Assembly: GCF_900177645.1 (NCBI RefSeq)
Contig: NZ_FXAO01000005.1
Location: 144,143 to 208,142 of the forward strand
Length of the DNA: 64,000 nucleotides
Direction of reading: 5' to 3'
DNA from: Arenibacter troitsensis
Lineage (GTDB): Bacteria > Bacteroidota > Bacteroidia > Flavobacteriales > Flavobacteriaceae
Under the pieces are notes generated by a model. It was not told the DNA's origin, made no database searches, and saw only the letters and a program-made list of their open reading frames with translations. Positions 12,263 to 21,777 of the stretch are shown here, in pieces. The position numbers and the translations under genes are program-made. Numbering within the stretch: position 1 is the first letter of the stretch; every line of letters starts with the position of its first letter.

Positions 12263-13081
12263 ATGATAAAGATCAAGACTTTAGAAGAGATAGAATTAAT
12301 GCGCGAAAGTGCATTGATCGTGAGCAAGACTTTGGGAATGTTGGCCAGTGAGGTTAAGCCAGGGGTTACCACCTTAAAGCTAGACAGCATGGCAGAAACA
12401 TTTATAAGGGATCACGGTGGTGTCCCGGGTTTCTTGGGATTGTACGATTTTCCCAATTCATTGTGCATGAGCCCCAATGCCCAGGTGGTCCATGGAATTC
12501 CCAATAGCACCCCTTTGATGGAAGGGGATATTATCTCTATAGATTGCGGGGTCCTTAAAAACGGCTTTTATGGGGATCACGCCTACACCTTTGAGGTCGG
12601 GGAGGTCGATGCCGAAACAAAAAAACTGTTACAGGTCAGCAAAGAATCCCTATATGTGGGGATACGTGAATTTAAGGTCGGAAACCGTGTAGGAGACGTT
12701 GGTTATGCCATTCAACAGTATACCGAAAGCCATGGTTACGGTGTGGTCAGGGAATTGGTGGGTCACGGATTGGGCCGGGAAATGCACGAAGATCCAGAAA
12801 TGCCAAACTACGGCAAACGTGGACGCGGCAAGAAATTTGTAGAAGGCATGGTTGTGGCCATTGAACCCATGATTAATTTAGGCACCAGAAGAATAAAGCA
12901 ACTAAAGGATGGCTGGACCATTCTAACGGCAGATAATAAACCTAGTGCTCATTTTGAGCATGATGTTGCCATCATAGATGGAAAGCCCGAGTTATTATCC
13001 ACCTTTGCTTATATCTATGAGGCCCTGGGAATAGAAAGTGACGAGGAAGCGGAATTCCGCCAAAAAGCTCTGGTGCTATAA
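12263..13081 (+). CDS. map: Type I methionine aminopeptidase
   Basis: A 272-residue cytoplasmic enzyme that removes the initiator Met. I choose ATG 12263 (MIKIKTLEEIELMRESA); a TTG at 12254 would add three residues but falls inside a promoter-like box. All metal ligands are visible: the two Asp of SIDCGVLKNGFYGDHAYTF, the His of VGHGLGREMHEDP, the Glu of AIEPMINLG and the Glu of FEHDVAI. The substrate-site His lies in SLCMSPNAQVVHGIPN. Length and motif order are standard for the type Ia family. Confidence 0.95.
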   Translation: MIKIKTLEEIELMRESALIVSKTLGMLASEVKPGVTTLKLDSMAETFIRDHGGVPGFLGLYDFPNSLCMSPNAQVVHGIPNSTPLMEGDIISIDCGVLKNGFYGDHAYTFEVGEVDAETKKLLQVSKESLYVGIREFKVGNRVGDVGYAIQQYTESHGYGVVRELVGHGLGREMHEDPEMPNYGKRGRGKKFVEGMVVAIEPMINLGTRRIKQLKDGWTILTADNKPSAHFEHDVAIIDGKPELLSTFAYIYEALGIESDEEAEFRQKALVL

Positions 13082-13249
13082 CATTAATCCAGTTTTTCAA
13101 GCTTGTTTAATTTTTAGGGCCTATAACCAAGACCGCTTAGTAGGTCCAAATAGACAGGTCTGCCATTCACTAGTAAAGCCATTATAAATTACCTCTTGAA
13201 AACGCTTGGTGAAATTTCTTTAGTTCTATGGCAAATTCGGTAAAGCACT

Positions 13250-14014
13250 TTGAAAACATTATTTAAATACATCTTAAATACCATCCCCAGGCCACTACTT
13301 ATTAAACTAAGTTATTGGGTACGGCCCCTTATGGCATTTAGCATGCGGGGCGATCGTTATACCGACCCAATAGATGGAAAGAGATTTAAGAACTTTCTTC
13401 CTTATGGCTATGAACATCCCAGGGAAAATGTATTATCGCCCTCTACCCTATCCTTGGAACGGCACCGATTATTATGGCTTTATCTAAAAAATGAGACCAA
13501 TTTTTTTACGGACAAACTTAAGGTCTTGCATTTTGCGCCCGAACAGGCATTTTATAAAAGATTTAGAAACCAAAAAAACCTGGACTACACTACCACCGAT
13601 CTAAATTCGCCCTTAGCGGATGTAAAAGCGGATATTTGTAACCTTCCTTTTGCCGAAAATTCCTTTGATGTCATATTCTGTAACCATGTTCTGGAACATA
13701 TCCCCAACGATACCAAAGCAATGCAAGAATTGTACAGGGTATTAAAACCTGGAGGATGGGGTATTTTTCAAATTCCGCAAGACCTTAATAGGGCGGATAC
13801 TTATGAGGACAATAGTATTACGGACAAAAAGGAAAGGGCCAAAATATTTGGACAGTACGACCACGTTCGTATTTATGGACGGGATTATTTTTCAAAGCTA
13901 AGATCTATGGGTTTTAAGGTAGAGGAAGTGGATTACACCAAAAAACTATCCGATGCCGATGTGGACCAGTATCGTTTGGCCAAAGGAGAAATTATACCCT
14001 TAGTATCCAAATAA
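13250..14014 (+). CDS. Class I SAM-dependent methyltransferase (Methyltransf_11 type)
   Basis: A 254-residue protein. After a basic, partly hydrophobic N-terminus (LNTIPRPLLIKLSYWVRPL) comes a Rossmann-type methyltransferase. It shows KVLHFAPEQAF as a variant motif I, DYTTTDLNSPLADVKAD, DICNLPFAENSFDVIFCNHV and the classic LEHIPNDTKAMQELYRVLKPGG. The start is TTG at 13250; no in-frame upstream ATG exists, and the next Met (residue 28) would cut a region I judge conserved. The substrate is unknown. Its stop codon directly abuts that of the convergent apbE. Confidence 0.85.
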   Translation: MKTLFKYILNTIPRPLLIKLSYWVRPLMAFSMRGDRYTDPIDGKRFKNFLPYGYEHPRENVLSPSTLSLERHRLLWLYLKNETNFFTDKLKVLHFAPEQAFYKRFRNQKNLDYTTTDLNSPLADVKADICNLPFAENSFDVIFCNHVLEHIPNDTKAMQELYRVLKPGGWGIFQIPQDLNRADTYEDNSITDKKERAKIFGQYDHVRIYGRDYFSKLRSMGFKVEEVDYTKKLSDADVDQYRLAKGEIIPLVSK

Positions 14015-15046
14015 CTACTCCAGTACATTTACCTTAAATCCGTTGGTCATATATTCCAATACGTTTCCTTCTGCATCCAAATAAATAATATAGCCTTCCA
14101 ATTCCTTATGTTGGGCCAATATGGTCTTAGTTTTCTCCAGATCCATAGCCATAAAAGAAGTAGCAAAAGCGTCTGCAGTGGCACAATCCTTAGCCATTAC
14201 ACTTGTTGCCAAGATATTGGAGCTCTTGGTATAGCCAGTTTTAGGGTCTATTGTATGGACGTACTTGGCACCAGTATCGGGATCAATTTTGAATTTTCTA
14301 TAATTCCCTGAGGATGCCATGGCAATGTCTTTCATATACAGGGTTCTTTTGTAGGTCCTACTTTCCTGCATCATGGGATCATCAATGGCCACGACCCATT
14401 TTTTATTCTTGAGCCTGTTTTCCCCTTGGGCCAGAAGTTCTCCTCCTACCTCTATCAAAAAATCCGCAATTCCCTTGTTCCTCAATAAAACGGCAAGACG
14501 ATCTACCGCATATCCCTTGGCTATGGCATTGAAATCGAAATATATGGCAGGATCCAATTTTTTTATTGTATTATCGGAATTAATGGCCACTTTGTTGAAC
14601 CCCACGTAATCCAACAGACTATTTACCTTAATACTGTCCATTTCCAACTCCGTTCCCGGTCCAAAACCCCAGGCGTTCACCAAAACGCCAACTGTAGGAT
14701 CAAAATAACCACCCGTAGCTTCAAAAACCTTACCCGAAAGTTCAAAAACCTCCCTAAACATACCGTCTACAACAATAGTAGAATCTCCCGCATTGATTCG
14801 TGAGATATCGGAAGTAGGTATATAGGTAGACATAGATCGATTTAAAACCTGAAAAAGGGAATCAATTTCCTGTTCAAAATTCAATTCCGAAGTCGCCAAA
14901 TAGGTAATGTTATAGGAAGTTCCCAAGGCAGATCCAGAGGCCATATTCTTTACCCATTTGGACTCATTGCTCCTACAGCCTGCAAAGACCAGAACTAAAA
15001 AAATTACCCCTAAACGAATAACACTATATTTTAATAAGTCCGTCAT
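14015..15046 (-). CDS. apbE: FAD:protein FMN transferase (ApbE), lipoprotein
   Basis: The enzyme covalently attaches FMN from FAD to Thr residues of NqrB and NqrC. The frame stays open upstream to 15100, but the start at 15046 (MTDLLKYSVIRLGVIFLVLV) gives a proper lipoprotein signal with lipobox FAGC (Cys24). ATGs at 15067 and 15100 are alternatives. ApbE landmarks are SALGTSYNITY, FDPTVGVLVNAWGFGPG, FDFNAIAKGYAVD, IEVGGELLAQG and the metal-site region CATADAFATSFMAMD. It overlaps the end of the preceding 119-aa gene by 23 bp and lies downstream of the nqr genes beyond a terminator. This is the expected partner of the Na+-NQR complex. Confidence 0.93.
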   Translation of the reverse strand: MTDLLKYSVIRLGVIFLVLVFAGCRSNESKWVKNMASGSALGTSYNITYLATSELNFEQEIDSLFQVLNRSMSTYIPTSDISRINAGDSTIVVDGMFREVFELSGKVFEATGGYFDPTVGVLVNAWGFGPGTELEMDSIKVNSLLDYVGFNKVAINSDNTIKKLDPAIYFDFNAIAKGYAVDRLAVLLRNKGIADFLIEVGGELLAQGENRLKNKKWVVAIDDPMMQESRTYKRTLYMKDIAMASSGNYRKFKIDPDTGAKYVHTIDPKTGYTKSSNILATSVMAKDCATADAFATSFMAMDLEKTKTILAQHKELEGYIIYLDAEGNVLEYMTNGFKVNVLE

Positions 15047-15383
15047 AATCCAATATATAAGCTTCATTAAGATAAACCGGTAGATTCCTATCCTCTGCAT
15101 TATATAGACCTACCCCGGCATAGTAGGCTTCTCCGTTTTGGGCCAGGGCATGATCCTTAATTTTCTGCATTAGGGATCTATCATAATCCCTTGGATCTTG
15201 CGGATGCAGTACACTACGCACCACTATAAAAAATAATTTCTTATCCTTAAGACAGACAAATTGGGGATTTTTTTTGGGTTTACTATTAATCCCCATAAAC
15301 TCGAACCCCTCGGCTTCCAATTGTTTTCCAACAATATTCATGGCCAAATTATGCAATTCCTGTTCCGTTAAGGGCGTACTCAT
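15024..15383 (-). CDS. Conserved 119-aa protein between nqrF and apbE
   Basis: A small soluble protein (MSTPLTEQELHNLAMNIVGK..., ending LNEAYILDYDGLIKI) with no signal peptide or membrane helix. Proteins of this kind beside apbE in flavobacteria are, as I recall, often labelled 'NQR subunit F' by association, but it has no ferredoxin Cys cluster, FAD or NADH motif and is not subunit F. The mixed alpha/beta pattern with FVCLKDKKLFFIVVRSV recalls small nuclease-like folds, without a recognisable catalytic set. It overlaps apbE by 23 bp, so translation is probably coupled. A role in flavinylation or NQR assembly is possible but unproven. Confidence 0.75.
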   Translation of the reverse strand: MSTPLTEQELHNLAMNIVGKQLEAEGFEFMGINSKPKKNPQFVCLKDKKLFFIVVRSVLHPQDPRDYDRSLMQKIKDHALAQNGEAYYAGVGLYNAEDRNLPVYLNEAYILDYDGLIKI

Positions 15384-15442
15384 TGTCTATATTTTAAATT
15401 TCTAAGCCAAAAATAAATCTTGACATTCTTAAAACATTGCTC

Positions 15443-15481
15443 AAAAAAAAGACCTGTCAGGTTTTAAAACCTGACAGGTCT
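15443..15481 (-). terminator. Intrinsic terminator after nqrF
   Basis: On the minus strand, 12-bp arms AGACCTGTCAGG / CCTGACAGGTCT flank a TTTTAAAA loop and are followed by a T run. The full inverted repeat (15450-15481) is perfect. It separates nqrA-F from the 119-aa gene and apbE. Confidence 0.88.
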
Positions 15482-15524
15482 AATATTAGACCTTCAAGGT
15501 CCTGTAATTTGTGAAGGCTATAAA

Positions 15525-16832
15525 TTAACCTCCGAAATCATCAAATCTAATATGCTCATCAGGAATACCGAAATCCTCTCCCATTTTCTGAACTGCCTTG
15601 TTCATCAATGGTGGCCCACAGAAGTATAGTTCAATATCTTCAGGCGATTCGTGATGGTTCAAGTAATTTTCTATTACACAATTGTGAATAAAACCTACAA
15701 ACCCATCTCCTGGGGCATCGATATTCTCTTTTACCTTCCAGTTATCCTCTGGTAAAGGCTCCGATAGCGCCAAATAGAACTTGAAGTTTGGAAACTCCTT
15801 TTCAAGTCTATAAAAATGCTCCAAATAAAACAATTCACGTTTAGACCTACCACCATACCAATAGGTAACTTTTCTGTTGGTCTTTAAAGTGTTGAACAGG
15901 TGATATAAATGTGAACGCATTGGAGCCATACCTGCACCTCCACCAACATATAACATCTCCGAATCCGATTCGTTGATAAAGAATTCACCGTAAGGTCCGG
16001 AAATTACCACTGGATCTCCTTTTTTCAAATTGAAGATATAGGAAGATGCAATCCCTGGATTAACGTCCATCCAACCATTTTTGGCCCTATCCCAAGGTGG
16101 AGTGGCAATACGAACGTTCAACATAATTTCCCTTCCCTCAGCAGGATAAGAAGCCATAGAATAAGCTCTTTCCACAGTTTCCGGGTTCTTCATGACCAAC
16201 GGCCACAAATTAAATTTATCCCATTCTGCCTGAAACTTATCTGGGGTTTCGTGCTCTTCAGGATGCGCAGTGATATCCATTTCAGAGAATTTCACTTCAC
16301 AGGGAGGAATCTCGATCTGTATATATCCACCGGCCTTATACCCCATATCTTCAGGAATTTCTACCACAAATTCCTTGATAAATGAAGCCACGTTATAATT
16401 ACGTACCACAGTTCCCTGCCATTTTTTAATTCCGAAAACTTCTTCAGGAATAGTGATTTCCATATCCTGCTTCACCTTTACTTGACAGGCCAAACGGGCA
16501 CCATGGTTCAATTCCTTTTTGGAAAAATGAGGTGTTTCCGTAGGAAGCGCTTCTCCACCCCCGGACAACACATGACATTCGCACTGAATACAGGTTCCTC
16601 CACCTCCACAGGCAGAAGGAAGAAATATTTTCTGGTTTCCCAAAGTGGACAATAATGACCCCCCAGAACTTACTTCAATTTTCTTTTCACCATTAATGGT
16701 TATGGTTACCGGCCCCGATGGGGATAATTTTTCCTTGGTAAACAGTAATAGTGCCACCAACAATAACAGTAGTATTAAAAAAGCAACTACCGTGATCACT
16801 ATTGTTCCAATTGTACTTGTAGCTAATATCAT
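15525..16832 (-). CDS. nqrF: Na+-translocating NADH:quinone reductase subunit F
   Basis: A 435-residue electron-entry subunit that oxidises NADH and passes electrons through FAD to a 2Fe-2S centre. One N-terminal membrane helix (about residues 8-31) is followed by a plant-type ferredoxin domain with Cys75, Cys81, Cys84 and Cys116 ([15 protein letters not shown]). Next comes an FAD domain with RAYSMASYP and a reductase domain with [12 protein letters not shown] and the C-terminal [10 protein letters not shown]. The length is slightly above the usual 408 or so. It starts 2 bp after the nqrE stop and is the last gene of the nqr operon before a strong terminator. Confidence 0.97.
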   Translation of the reverse strand: MILATSTIGTIVITVVAFLILLLLLVALLLFTKEKLSPSGPVTITINGEKKIEVSSGGSLLSTLGNQKIFLPSACGGGGTCIQCECHVLSGGGEALPTETPHFSKKELNHGARLACQVKVKQDMEITIPEEVFGIKKWQGTVVRNYNVASFIKEFVVEIPEDMGYKAGGYIQIEIPPCEVKFSEMDITAHPEEHETPDKFQAEWDKFNLWPLVMKNPETVERAYSMASYPAEGREIMLNVRIATPPWDRAKNGWMDVNPGIASSYIFNLKKGDPVVISGPYGEFFINESDSEMLYVGGGAGMAPMRSHLYHLFNTLKTNRKVTYWYGGRSKRELFYLEHFYRLEKEFPNFKFYLALSEPLPEDNWKVKENIDAPGDGFVGFIHNCVIENYLNHHESPEDIELYFCGPPLMNKAVQKMGEDFGIPDEHIRFDDFGG

Positions 16833-16834
16833 TT

Positions 16835-17572
16835 TTACTCGTTTATTATAGCGTTGTTATAAGAAACCGTATTTTCTTTGGTCTCCTTAATTATTTTATC
16901 TTCCTCTAACTGTTGTGCAGTATTTTGCTCCACTTCCTTGGGAGCCTCATCACCGCCAGTTAACATACCGCCAAAACTCATAAAACCAATAGCCATAAGT
17001 CCAGTGATTATAAAGGTTATTCCTAGACCTCTAAGTGGTGGTGGAACATTGGAGTATCTAATTTTCTCACGTATGGCTGCAATGGCCAAAATAGCCAAGA
17101 ACCAGCCGATACCGGAACTAAGTCCATAATTAAAGGCCAATCCAAGAGTTTGGATGTCCCTAGACTGCATAAATAACGAACCTCCCAATATGGCACAGTT
17201 TACCGCAATAAGTGGTAAAAATATACCCAAAGAGTTATAGAGCGCTGGAGAAAATTTTTCCACAACAATCTCTACCAATTGCACCATAGTGGCTATGGTT
17301 GCAATAAAGAGGATAAAAGATAAAAAGCTTAGGTTATAATCCGCATACTCAGGTCCTAACCAAGCTAAGGCCCCATCCCTTAAAAGATACTGATCCAATA
17401 ACCAGTTTAGGGGCACCGTTACTGCCAATACAAAGATCACAGCTGCTCCAAGACCAACTGCAGTAGTCACTTTTTTAGAAACGGCAAGATAAGAACACAT
17501 TCCTAAGAACGTGGCAAATACCATATTATCTATAAATATGGATTTAAAAAATAATTCTACATGTTCTAACAT
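16835..17572 (-). CDS. nqrE: Na+-translocating NADH:quinone reductase subunit E
   Basis: A 245-residue polytopic membrane subunit (about six helices). The conserved half-site Cys residues are Cys26 ([11 protein letters not shown]) and Cys126 ([10 protein letters not shown]), which together with two Cys of NqrD hold the iron centre in the membrane. The family is usually about 200 residues. Here a charged tail of about 40 residues ([10 protein letters not shown]... ending NAIINE) is added on the C-terminal side; this extension looks lineage-specific. It sits between nqrD (24-bp gap) and nqrF (2-bp gap). Confidence 0.96.
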   Translation of the reverse strand: MLEHVELFFKSIFIDNMVFATFLGMCSYLAVSKKVTTAVGLGAAVIFVLAVTVPLNWLLDQYLLRDGALAWLGPEYADYNLSFLSFILFIATIATMVQLVEIVVEKFSPALYNSLGIFLPLIAVNCAILGGSLFMQSRDIQTLGLAFNYGLSSGIGWFLAILAIAAIREKIRYSNVPPPLRGLGITFIITGLMAIGFMSFGGMLTGGDEAPKEVEQNTAQQLEEDKIIKETKENTVSYNNAIINE

Positions 17573-17596
17573 AACATTCTATTCTTATGATGACTA

Positions 17597-18244
17597 CTAG
17601 TTTTCTTCTATTAAAGCTTTGTTTCGAGAACGTTGTACCCAGATAATGAGACCAACAACGATCAAGGCCATGGGGGACAACAACATAAATCCGTTATTCT
17701 CATAACCTATGGCATAAAGACCCGTTTTCTCTATAGGATCGCCCAAGACCTTAAACCCGAGCAATGTACCTGAACCCAATAGCTCCCTAAAAAATCCAAT
17801 TATGATCAATATTAAACCATATCCGGCCGAGTTCCCGATACCATCCAGGAAAGACCTCCATGGTCCGTTTGCCAAAGCAAAAGCCTCAAAACGTCCCATA
17901 ATGATACAGTTGGTTATAATAAGGCCAACGAACACAGAAAGCGTTTTGCTCAATTCATATGCAAAGGCCTTAAGCACCTGATCCACCATAATAACCAAGG
18001 CGGCTACAACCACCAATTGTACAATAATTCTAATCTTGGAAGGTATAATGTTCCGCATTAAGGAAATAACAACATTTCCCATACCCAATACGAACATCAC
18101 CGATAAGGCCATTACTATGGATGCCTTTAGTTCTGCTGTAATTGCCAATGCTGAACAAATTCCCAATACCTGAATGGTAATAGGGTTGTTATCTGCCAAA
18201 GGGTCTAATATTAGACTCGTATCTTTTTTTGAAAGTAGTGCCAT
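17597..18244 (-). CDS. nqrD: Na+-translocating NADH:quinone reductase subunit D
   Basis: A 215-residue polytopic membrane protein, homologous to NqrE and the RnfE/RnfA pair. Conserved landmarks are NPITIQVLGICSALAIT with Cys30 and LIITNCIIMGRFEAFA with Cys113, the two Cys expected to ligate the NqrD/E iron site. IGYGLILIIIGFFRELLGSG-type sequence near residues 145-165 is also characteristic. It starts 3 bp after the nqrC stop codon, consistent with one transcript. Confidence 0.96.
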   Translation of the reverse strand: MALLSKKDTSLILDPLADNNPITIQVLGICSALAITAELKASIVMALSVMFVLGMGNVVISLMRNIIPSKIRIIVQLVVVAALVIMVDQVLKAFAYELSKTLSVFVGLIITNCIIMGRFEAFALANGPWRSFLDGIGNSAGYGLILIIIGFFRELLGSGTLLGFKVLGDPIEKTGLYAIGYENNGFMLLSPMALIVVGLIIWVQRSRNKALIEEN

Positions 18245-18247
18245 GTT

Positions 18248-19000
18248 TTAATTTTTAGCTCGTATTGATTCCAAGTAGGACTTATATAGGTTTACGCTTT
18301 CTTTGATCATTGCAGACAGACCGTTACCGGTAATGGTTGCTCCCGCCAATGCATCCACCTCATTATCATCTTTAATTTCGTTGGTAGGATCGTTATTTCC
18401 CTTGGCAACGGCTATACCGGCATATTCCGTACCTTTTAAAATGGATTCTCCGGTAAAGTCGTCCATAAAGTAACGTTGCTTAATATTGGCCCCTAAACCT
18501 GGGGTCTCCCCTTTATGGTCGAAGTACACGCCTTTTACTACCAAATTATTATCCAGGGCTACAAATCCCCATATAGCATCCCAAAGACCTTTGCCCCTCA
18601 TAGGAATGATATAATACTTTGAGCCGTCCTTTTCACCAATGAACAATGGTAATTTCCTTGTTTTACCAGCTTTGGCCTCAGTTTCCTGTTTTTTAAGGTC
18701 TATCAGGTAGGCATTGTCGTCCTTGGTAATCTTATCCCCCTCAATTACCAATTGCTCCGTGATATATTTTTCAAATTCACCTGCAACCTTATCGGTGGAA
18801 ACAAAATTTACACTTCCCTCATCCACATTTTCGTTTACGCCCATGGCATAAAGGATATTCTGTTGTTTTTCCAGTCTTTCATTCTCTTGGATCTTTTCAC
18901 TGAGTGAAGACGCAAAAAATGCCAAAAGAGACCCTACTATGACCACCATAACGGCGGCAAAAATAACGGTGTAACTATTTTTATCTGTATTAACTGCCAT
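18248..19000 (-). CDS. nqrC: Na+-translocating NADH:quinone reductase subunit C
   Basis: A 250-residue subunit with one N-terminal membrane helix (about residues 10-32) and a periplasmic FMN-binding domain. The flavinylation motif is DALAGATIT, with Thr222 as the expected FMN-phosphoester site; the position usually occupied by Ser in SGAT is Ala219 here. GKGLWDAIWGFVAL and HKGETPGLGANI are further family signatures. ApbE, encoded downstream, is the likely FMN transferase. It lies 2 bp after nqrB. Confidence 0.96.
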   Translation of the reverse strand: MAVNTDKNSYTVIFAAVMVVIVGSLLAFFASSLSEKIQENERLEKQQNILYAMGVNENVDEGSVNFVSTDKVAGEFEKYITEQLVIEGDKITKDDNAYLIDLKKQETEAKAGKTRKLPLFIGEKDGSKYYIIPMRGKGLWDAIWGFVALDNNLVVKGVYFDHKGETPGLGANIKQRYFMDDFTGESILKGTEYAGIAVAKGNNDPTNEIKDDNEVDALAGATITGNGLSAMIKESVNLYKSYLESIRAKN

Positions 19001-19002
19001 GA

Positions 19003-20271
19003 TTATACTGTTTCTGCTTTTAATTCCTGTGCTTTTCCTTCACCGTCCCTAGGTAAAATAGTAGCGTTCTTGGCACGCTTCAATCTTTTATTAATATTTC
19101 CCCTAACCACATAGTGATCAATTGTTGGAGCAAAAACGTTCATCAACAAAATAGCCAAGAATACGCCTTCTGGATAAGCAGGGTTGAAAACCCTTATCAA
19201 TACTGAAATAAATCCTATAAAGAATCCATAATACCATTTGCCCTTATTGGTCTGGGCACCGGTAACCGGATCGGTTGCCATGTACACAATACCAAAGGCC
19301 AAACCACCAACGATCAAGTGTTGCCAGAAGGCAAAACTCATTAATCCATAAAACTTGCTTGTCTCGGTTATCCAGCCCGCATCGACCACACCATTAAAGA
19401 TAAGCCCCATGACCAAGGCCCCTATTACCGCACTCAGCATGATCCTCCAACTGGCTATCTTACTATAGATCAAGAACAGTCCGCCCAATAAAATTAGTAT
19501 TGTAGAGGTTTCCCCAACAGATCCGGGGATAAATCCAAAAAACATATCGGCAACGGAATAAGACATTTCTGCCCCCTTACCTTGTGCCAAATAACCCAAA
19601 ATAGTTTCTCCGGAAATAGCGTCGGGACCACCGGCCAAATCAACCGCTTGGTGTACCCAAACCTTATCCCCACTCATCCAAGTAGGATAAGCAAAGAATA
19701 AAAATGCCCTAATGGTAAGCGCCGGGTTCAAAATATTCATTCCGGTACCTCCAAAAACTTCCTTTCCGATAACCACTCCAAATACTACCGCTACGGCCAA
19801 CATCCACAAGGGAGTATCAACAGGTACTATCAAGGGAACCAACATACCGGTTACCAAATATCCTTCCTCTACCTCATGACCCTTGATTACGGCAAACAAG
19901 AATTCAACCGCAAGTCCAACCGCATAGGAAACGATTACCAATGGCAGCACTGTCCATGCTCCCATAATAAAATTCTCCCAAGTTAGGAAGTTTCCAAAAA
20001 GAGAAGCTTGCCTAACCACACCATTGGCCGCATCAACAGCGGCATAGTGCTGATACCCGGCATTGAAAATCCCAAAAATAAGTACGGGGACCAAAGCCAT
20101 GATAACCGTGTTCATGGTACGCTTTAAATCATCCACGGCACGTACATGGGAACCAGAATGTGTAGTTTCGTTGGGAGCATACAAAAAGGTATGGATTGCA
20201 TTGAATGCAGGGGCCATTTTCTTGCCTTTGTACTTCTCCTTTAGGTTATGTAAATTATTTTTTAAGCTCAT
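19003..20271 (-). CDS. nqrB: Na+-translocating NADH:quinone reductase subunit B
   Basis: A 422-residue polytopic membrane protein thought to contain the Na+ path and to bind riboflavin and a covalent FMN. The expected flavinylation motif is DAISGETILG with Thr223. Strong family stretches are KEVFGGTGMNILNPAL, AYPTWMSGDKVW and MATDPVTGAQTNKGKW, plus the C-terminal FAPTIDHYVVRGNI. It begins 4 bp after the nqrA stop codon. The length agrees with the family. Confidence 0.96.
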   Translation of the reverse strand: MSLKNNLHNLKEKYKGKKMAPAFNAIHTFLYAPNETTHSGSHVRAVDDLKRTMNTVIMALVPVLIFGIFNAGYQHYAAVDAANGVVRQASLFGNFLTWENFIMGAWTVLPLVIVSYAVGLAVEFLFAVIKGHEVEEGYLVTGMLVPLIVPVDTPLWMLAVAVVFGVVIGKEVFGGTGMNILNPALTIRAFLFFAYPTWMSGDKVWVHQAVDLAGGPDAISGETILGYLAQGKGAEMSYSVADMFFGFIPGSVGETSTILILLGGLFLIYSKIASWRIMLSAVIGALVMGLIFNGVVDAGWITETSKFYGLMSFAFWQHLIVGGLAFGIVYMATDPVTGAQTNKGKWYYGFFIGFISVLIRVFNPAYPEGVFLAILLMNVFAPTIDHYVVRGNINKRLKRAKNATILPRDGEGKAQELKAETV

Positions 20272-20275
20272 CTTT

Positions 20276-21628
20276 TTATCCTATTTCTTTATATAATAAA
20301 TCCAACCCTTCCCTGATGATCTGCTGATGTGGTTGTTTAGAGATGCAAATAAATTCTGTAAGTGAAAAATCTTCGGGAGCAACTTCGTAAAGACCCAACT
20401 GCTCCATTTCATCCAAATCCTTTACCATACAAGCTTTTAAAAGTTGTAAAGGATAAATATCCATTGGAAAAACCTCTTCATACAATCCAGTTACCACAAA
20501 AGCCCTATGTTCACCATTGGTATTGGTATCCAAATCATATTTCTTATTGGGCTGCAACCATGAGAAGGTCAAGGCCCTAGTTGAAGATATTTTATTGAAA
20601 ACAGGCTTGTTCCAGCCAAAAAATTCATAATCATCACCTTCAGGAATAACACTTACGGTATTGTTATAATACCCCAAATATCCGTCCGGCTTCGTTTTGG
20701 AACCCGTAAGTACATCCCCGTTTATCACCCTGAAATTTTCCGTATTCACGCCACTGGCATAAAGAAAGGTAGCTATTTCAGAACCTATTTTGGTGGTGTA
20801 ATATTTTGGGGTCTTAACACTGGAACCTACCAAGGCAACAACCCTTTCTGGGTTATACCTGCCGGTAAGCAGGAGCTCCCCTATTATAACAAGGTCTTGC
20901 GCAGCAATTGTCCAAACTACTTCGCCCTTATTTATCGGGTCTATCTTATTGATCTGGGTACCTACCAATCCAGCAGGATGGGGACCGGAAACCTTATGTA
21001 TTTCCGCACCTTCCATCTTGGAAAAAATAGACTGTCCACCTTTACCTATAGAAACATGTACCTTACCAGGGGTTAATTTCCCTAGGGCAGTAATTGCAGC
21101 CTGAATTTCATTTTCCTTTCCCTTTAATGCATAATCCAAGTCGGCCGCCATAGGACTGGTAACATAAGCAGATATAAATATGGACTTAGGTGTTACACTT
21201 GGGTTTGCAATAATATCATAAGGTCTTTGCTTAATGAAAGGCCAACACCCAGATTTTAAAAGCATGGCCTTAACCTCCTCGGCTTTGGCGCTTTTAGGAG
21301 ATAATGGTGCATACGATACAAATTCTTGGCTTTTGTCTGCCAATATTTTCAAAGTTAAAATTCTTCTTCTTGCACCTCTCACTACCTCGATCAGTTCTCC
21401 GCTTACCGGGGAAACAAAAAGCATGTCTTCCACATTTTTATTGAAAAAAAGTGGCTCTCCCGCCTTTACTTCAGCGCCTTGCTTAACTATTAATTTAGGT
21501 GTAATTCCGTGAAAATCCTGAAGATTAATCGCATAAACATTACTTAAAACAGCTTTGGAAGTAGTCTTTTCCGCATCACCAATAAGATTAATGTTCAAGC
21601 CTTTTTTAATTCGGATGTCTTTAGACAT
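20276..21628 (-). CDS. nqrA: Na+-translocating NADH:quinone reductase subunit A
   Basis: A 450-residue peripheral cytoplasmic subunit implicated in quinone binding. Characteristic segments are KGLNINLIGDAEK at the N-terminus, FVSPVSGELIEVVRGARR, RPYDIIANPSVTPKSIFISA, GPHPAGLVGTQINKIDP, and near the C-terminus VFPMDIYPLQLLKACMVKD. It is the first gene of the nqrABCDEF operon. A TAAATTTG promoter box lies 34 bp upstream, and an ACCTTAGGT palindrome lies between box and start. Confidence 0.97.
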   Translation of the reverse strand: MSKDIRIKKGLNINLIGDAEKTTSKAVLSNVYAINLQDFHGITPKLIVKQGAEVKAGEPLFFNKNVEDMLFVSPVSGELIEVVRGARRRILTLKILADKSQEFVSYAPLSPKSAKAEEVKAMLLKSGCWPFIKQRPYDIIANPSVTPKSIFISAYVTSPMAADLDYALKGKENEIQAAITALGKLTPGKVHVSIGKGGQSIFSKMEGAEIHKVSGPHPAGLVGTQINKIDPINKGEVVWTIAAQDLVIIGELLLTGRYNPERVVALVGSSVKTPKYYTTKIGSEIATFLYASGVNTENFRVINGDVLTGSKTKPDGYLGYYNNTVSVIPEGDDYEFFGWNKPVFNKISSTRALTFSWLQPNKKYDLDTNTNGEHRAFVVTGLYEEVFPMDIYPLQLLKACMVKDLDEMEQLGLYEVAPEDFSLTEFICISKQPHQQIIREGLDLLYKEIG

Positions 21629-21661
21629 ATTTAGTAGACCTTAGGTTATCAAAATTTCGAG

Positions 21662-21669
21662 CAAATTTA
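21662..21669 (-). promoter_or_regulatory. Putative -7 promoter box of the nqr operon (TAAATTTG on the minus strand)
   Basis: Exact TAnnTTTG match 33 bp before the nqrA start. I did not find a convincing -33 TTG. ACCTTAGGT at 21638-21646 lies just downstream, in the probable leader. Confidence 0.45.
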
Positions 21670-21777
21670 ATACTTAATAAAAAGTTTTCATAATTATTAC
21701 TTATAAATTTAGAGATTAAACCACGCTAAACTATTTAGGCTTGCTTTTTGCTTACCTTTACGTGAAAATATTACCAA

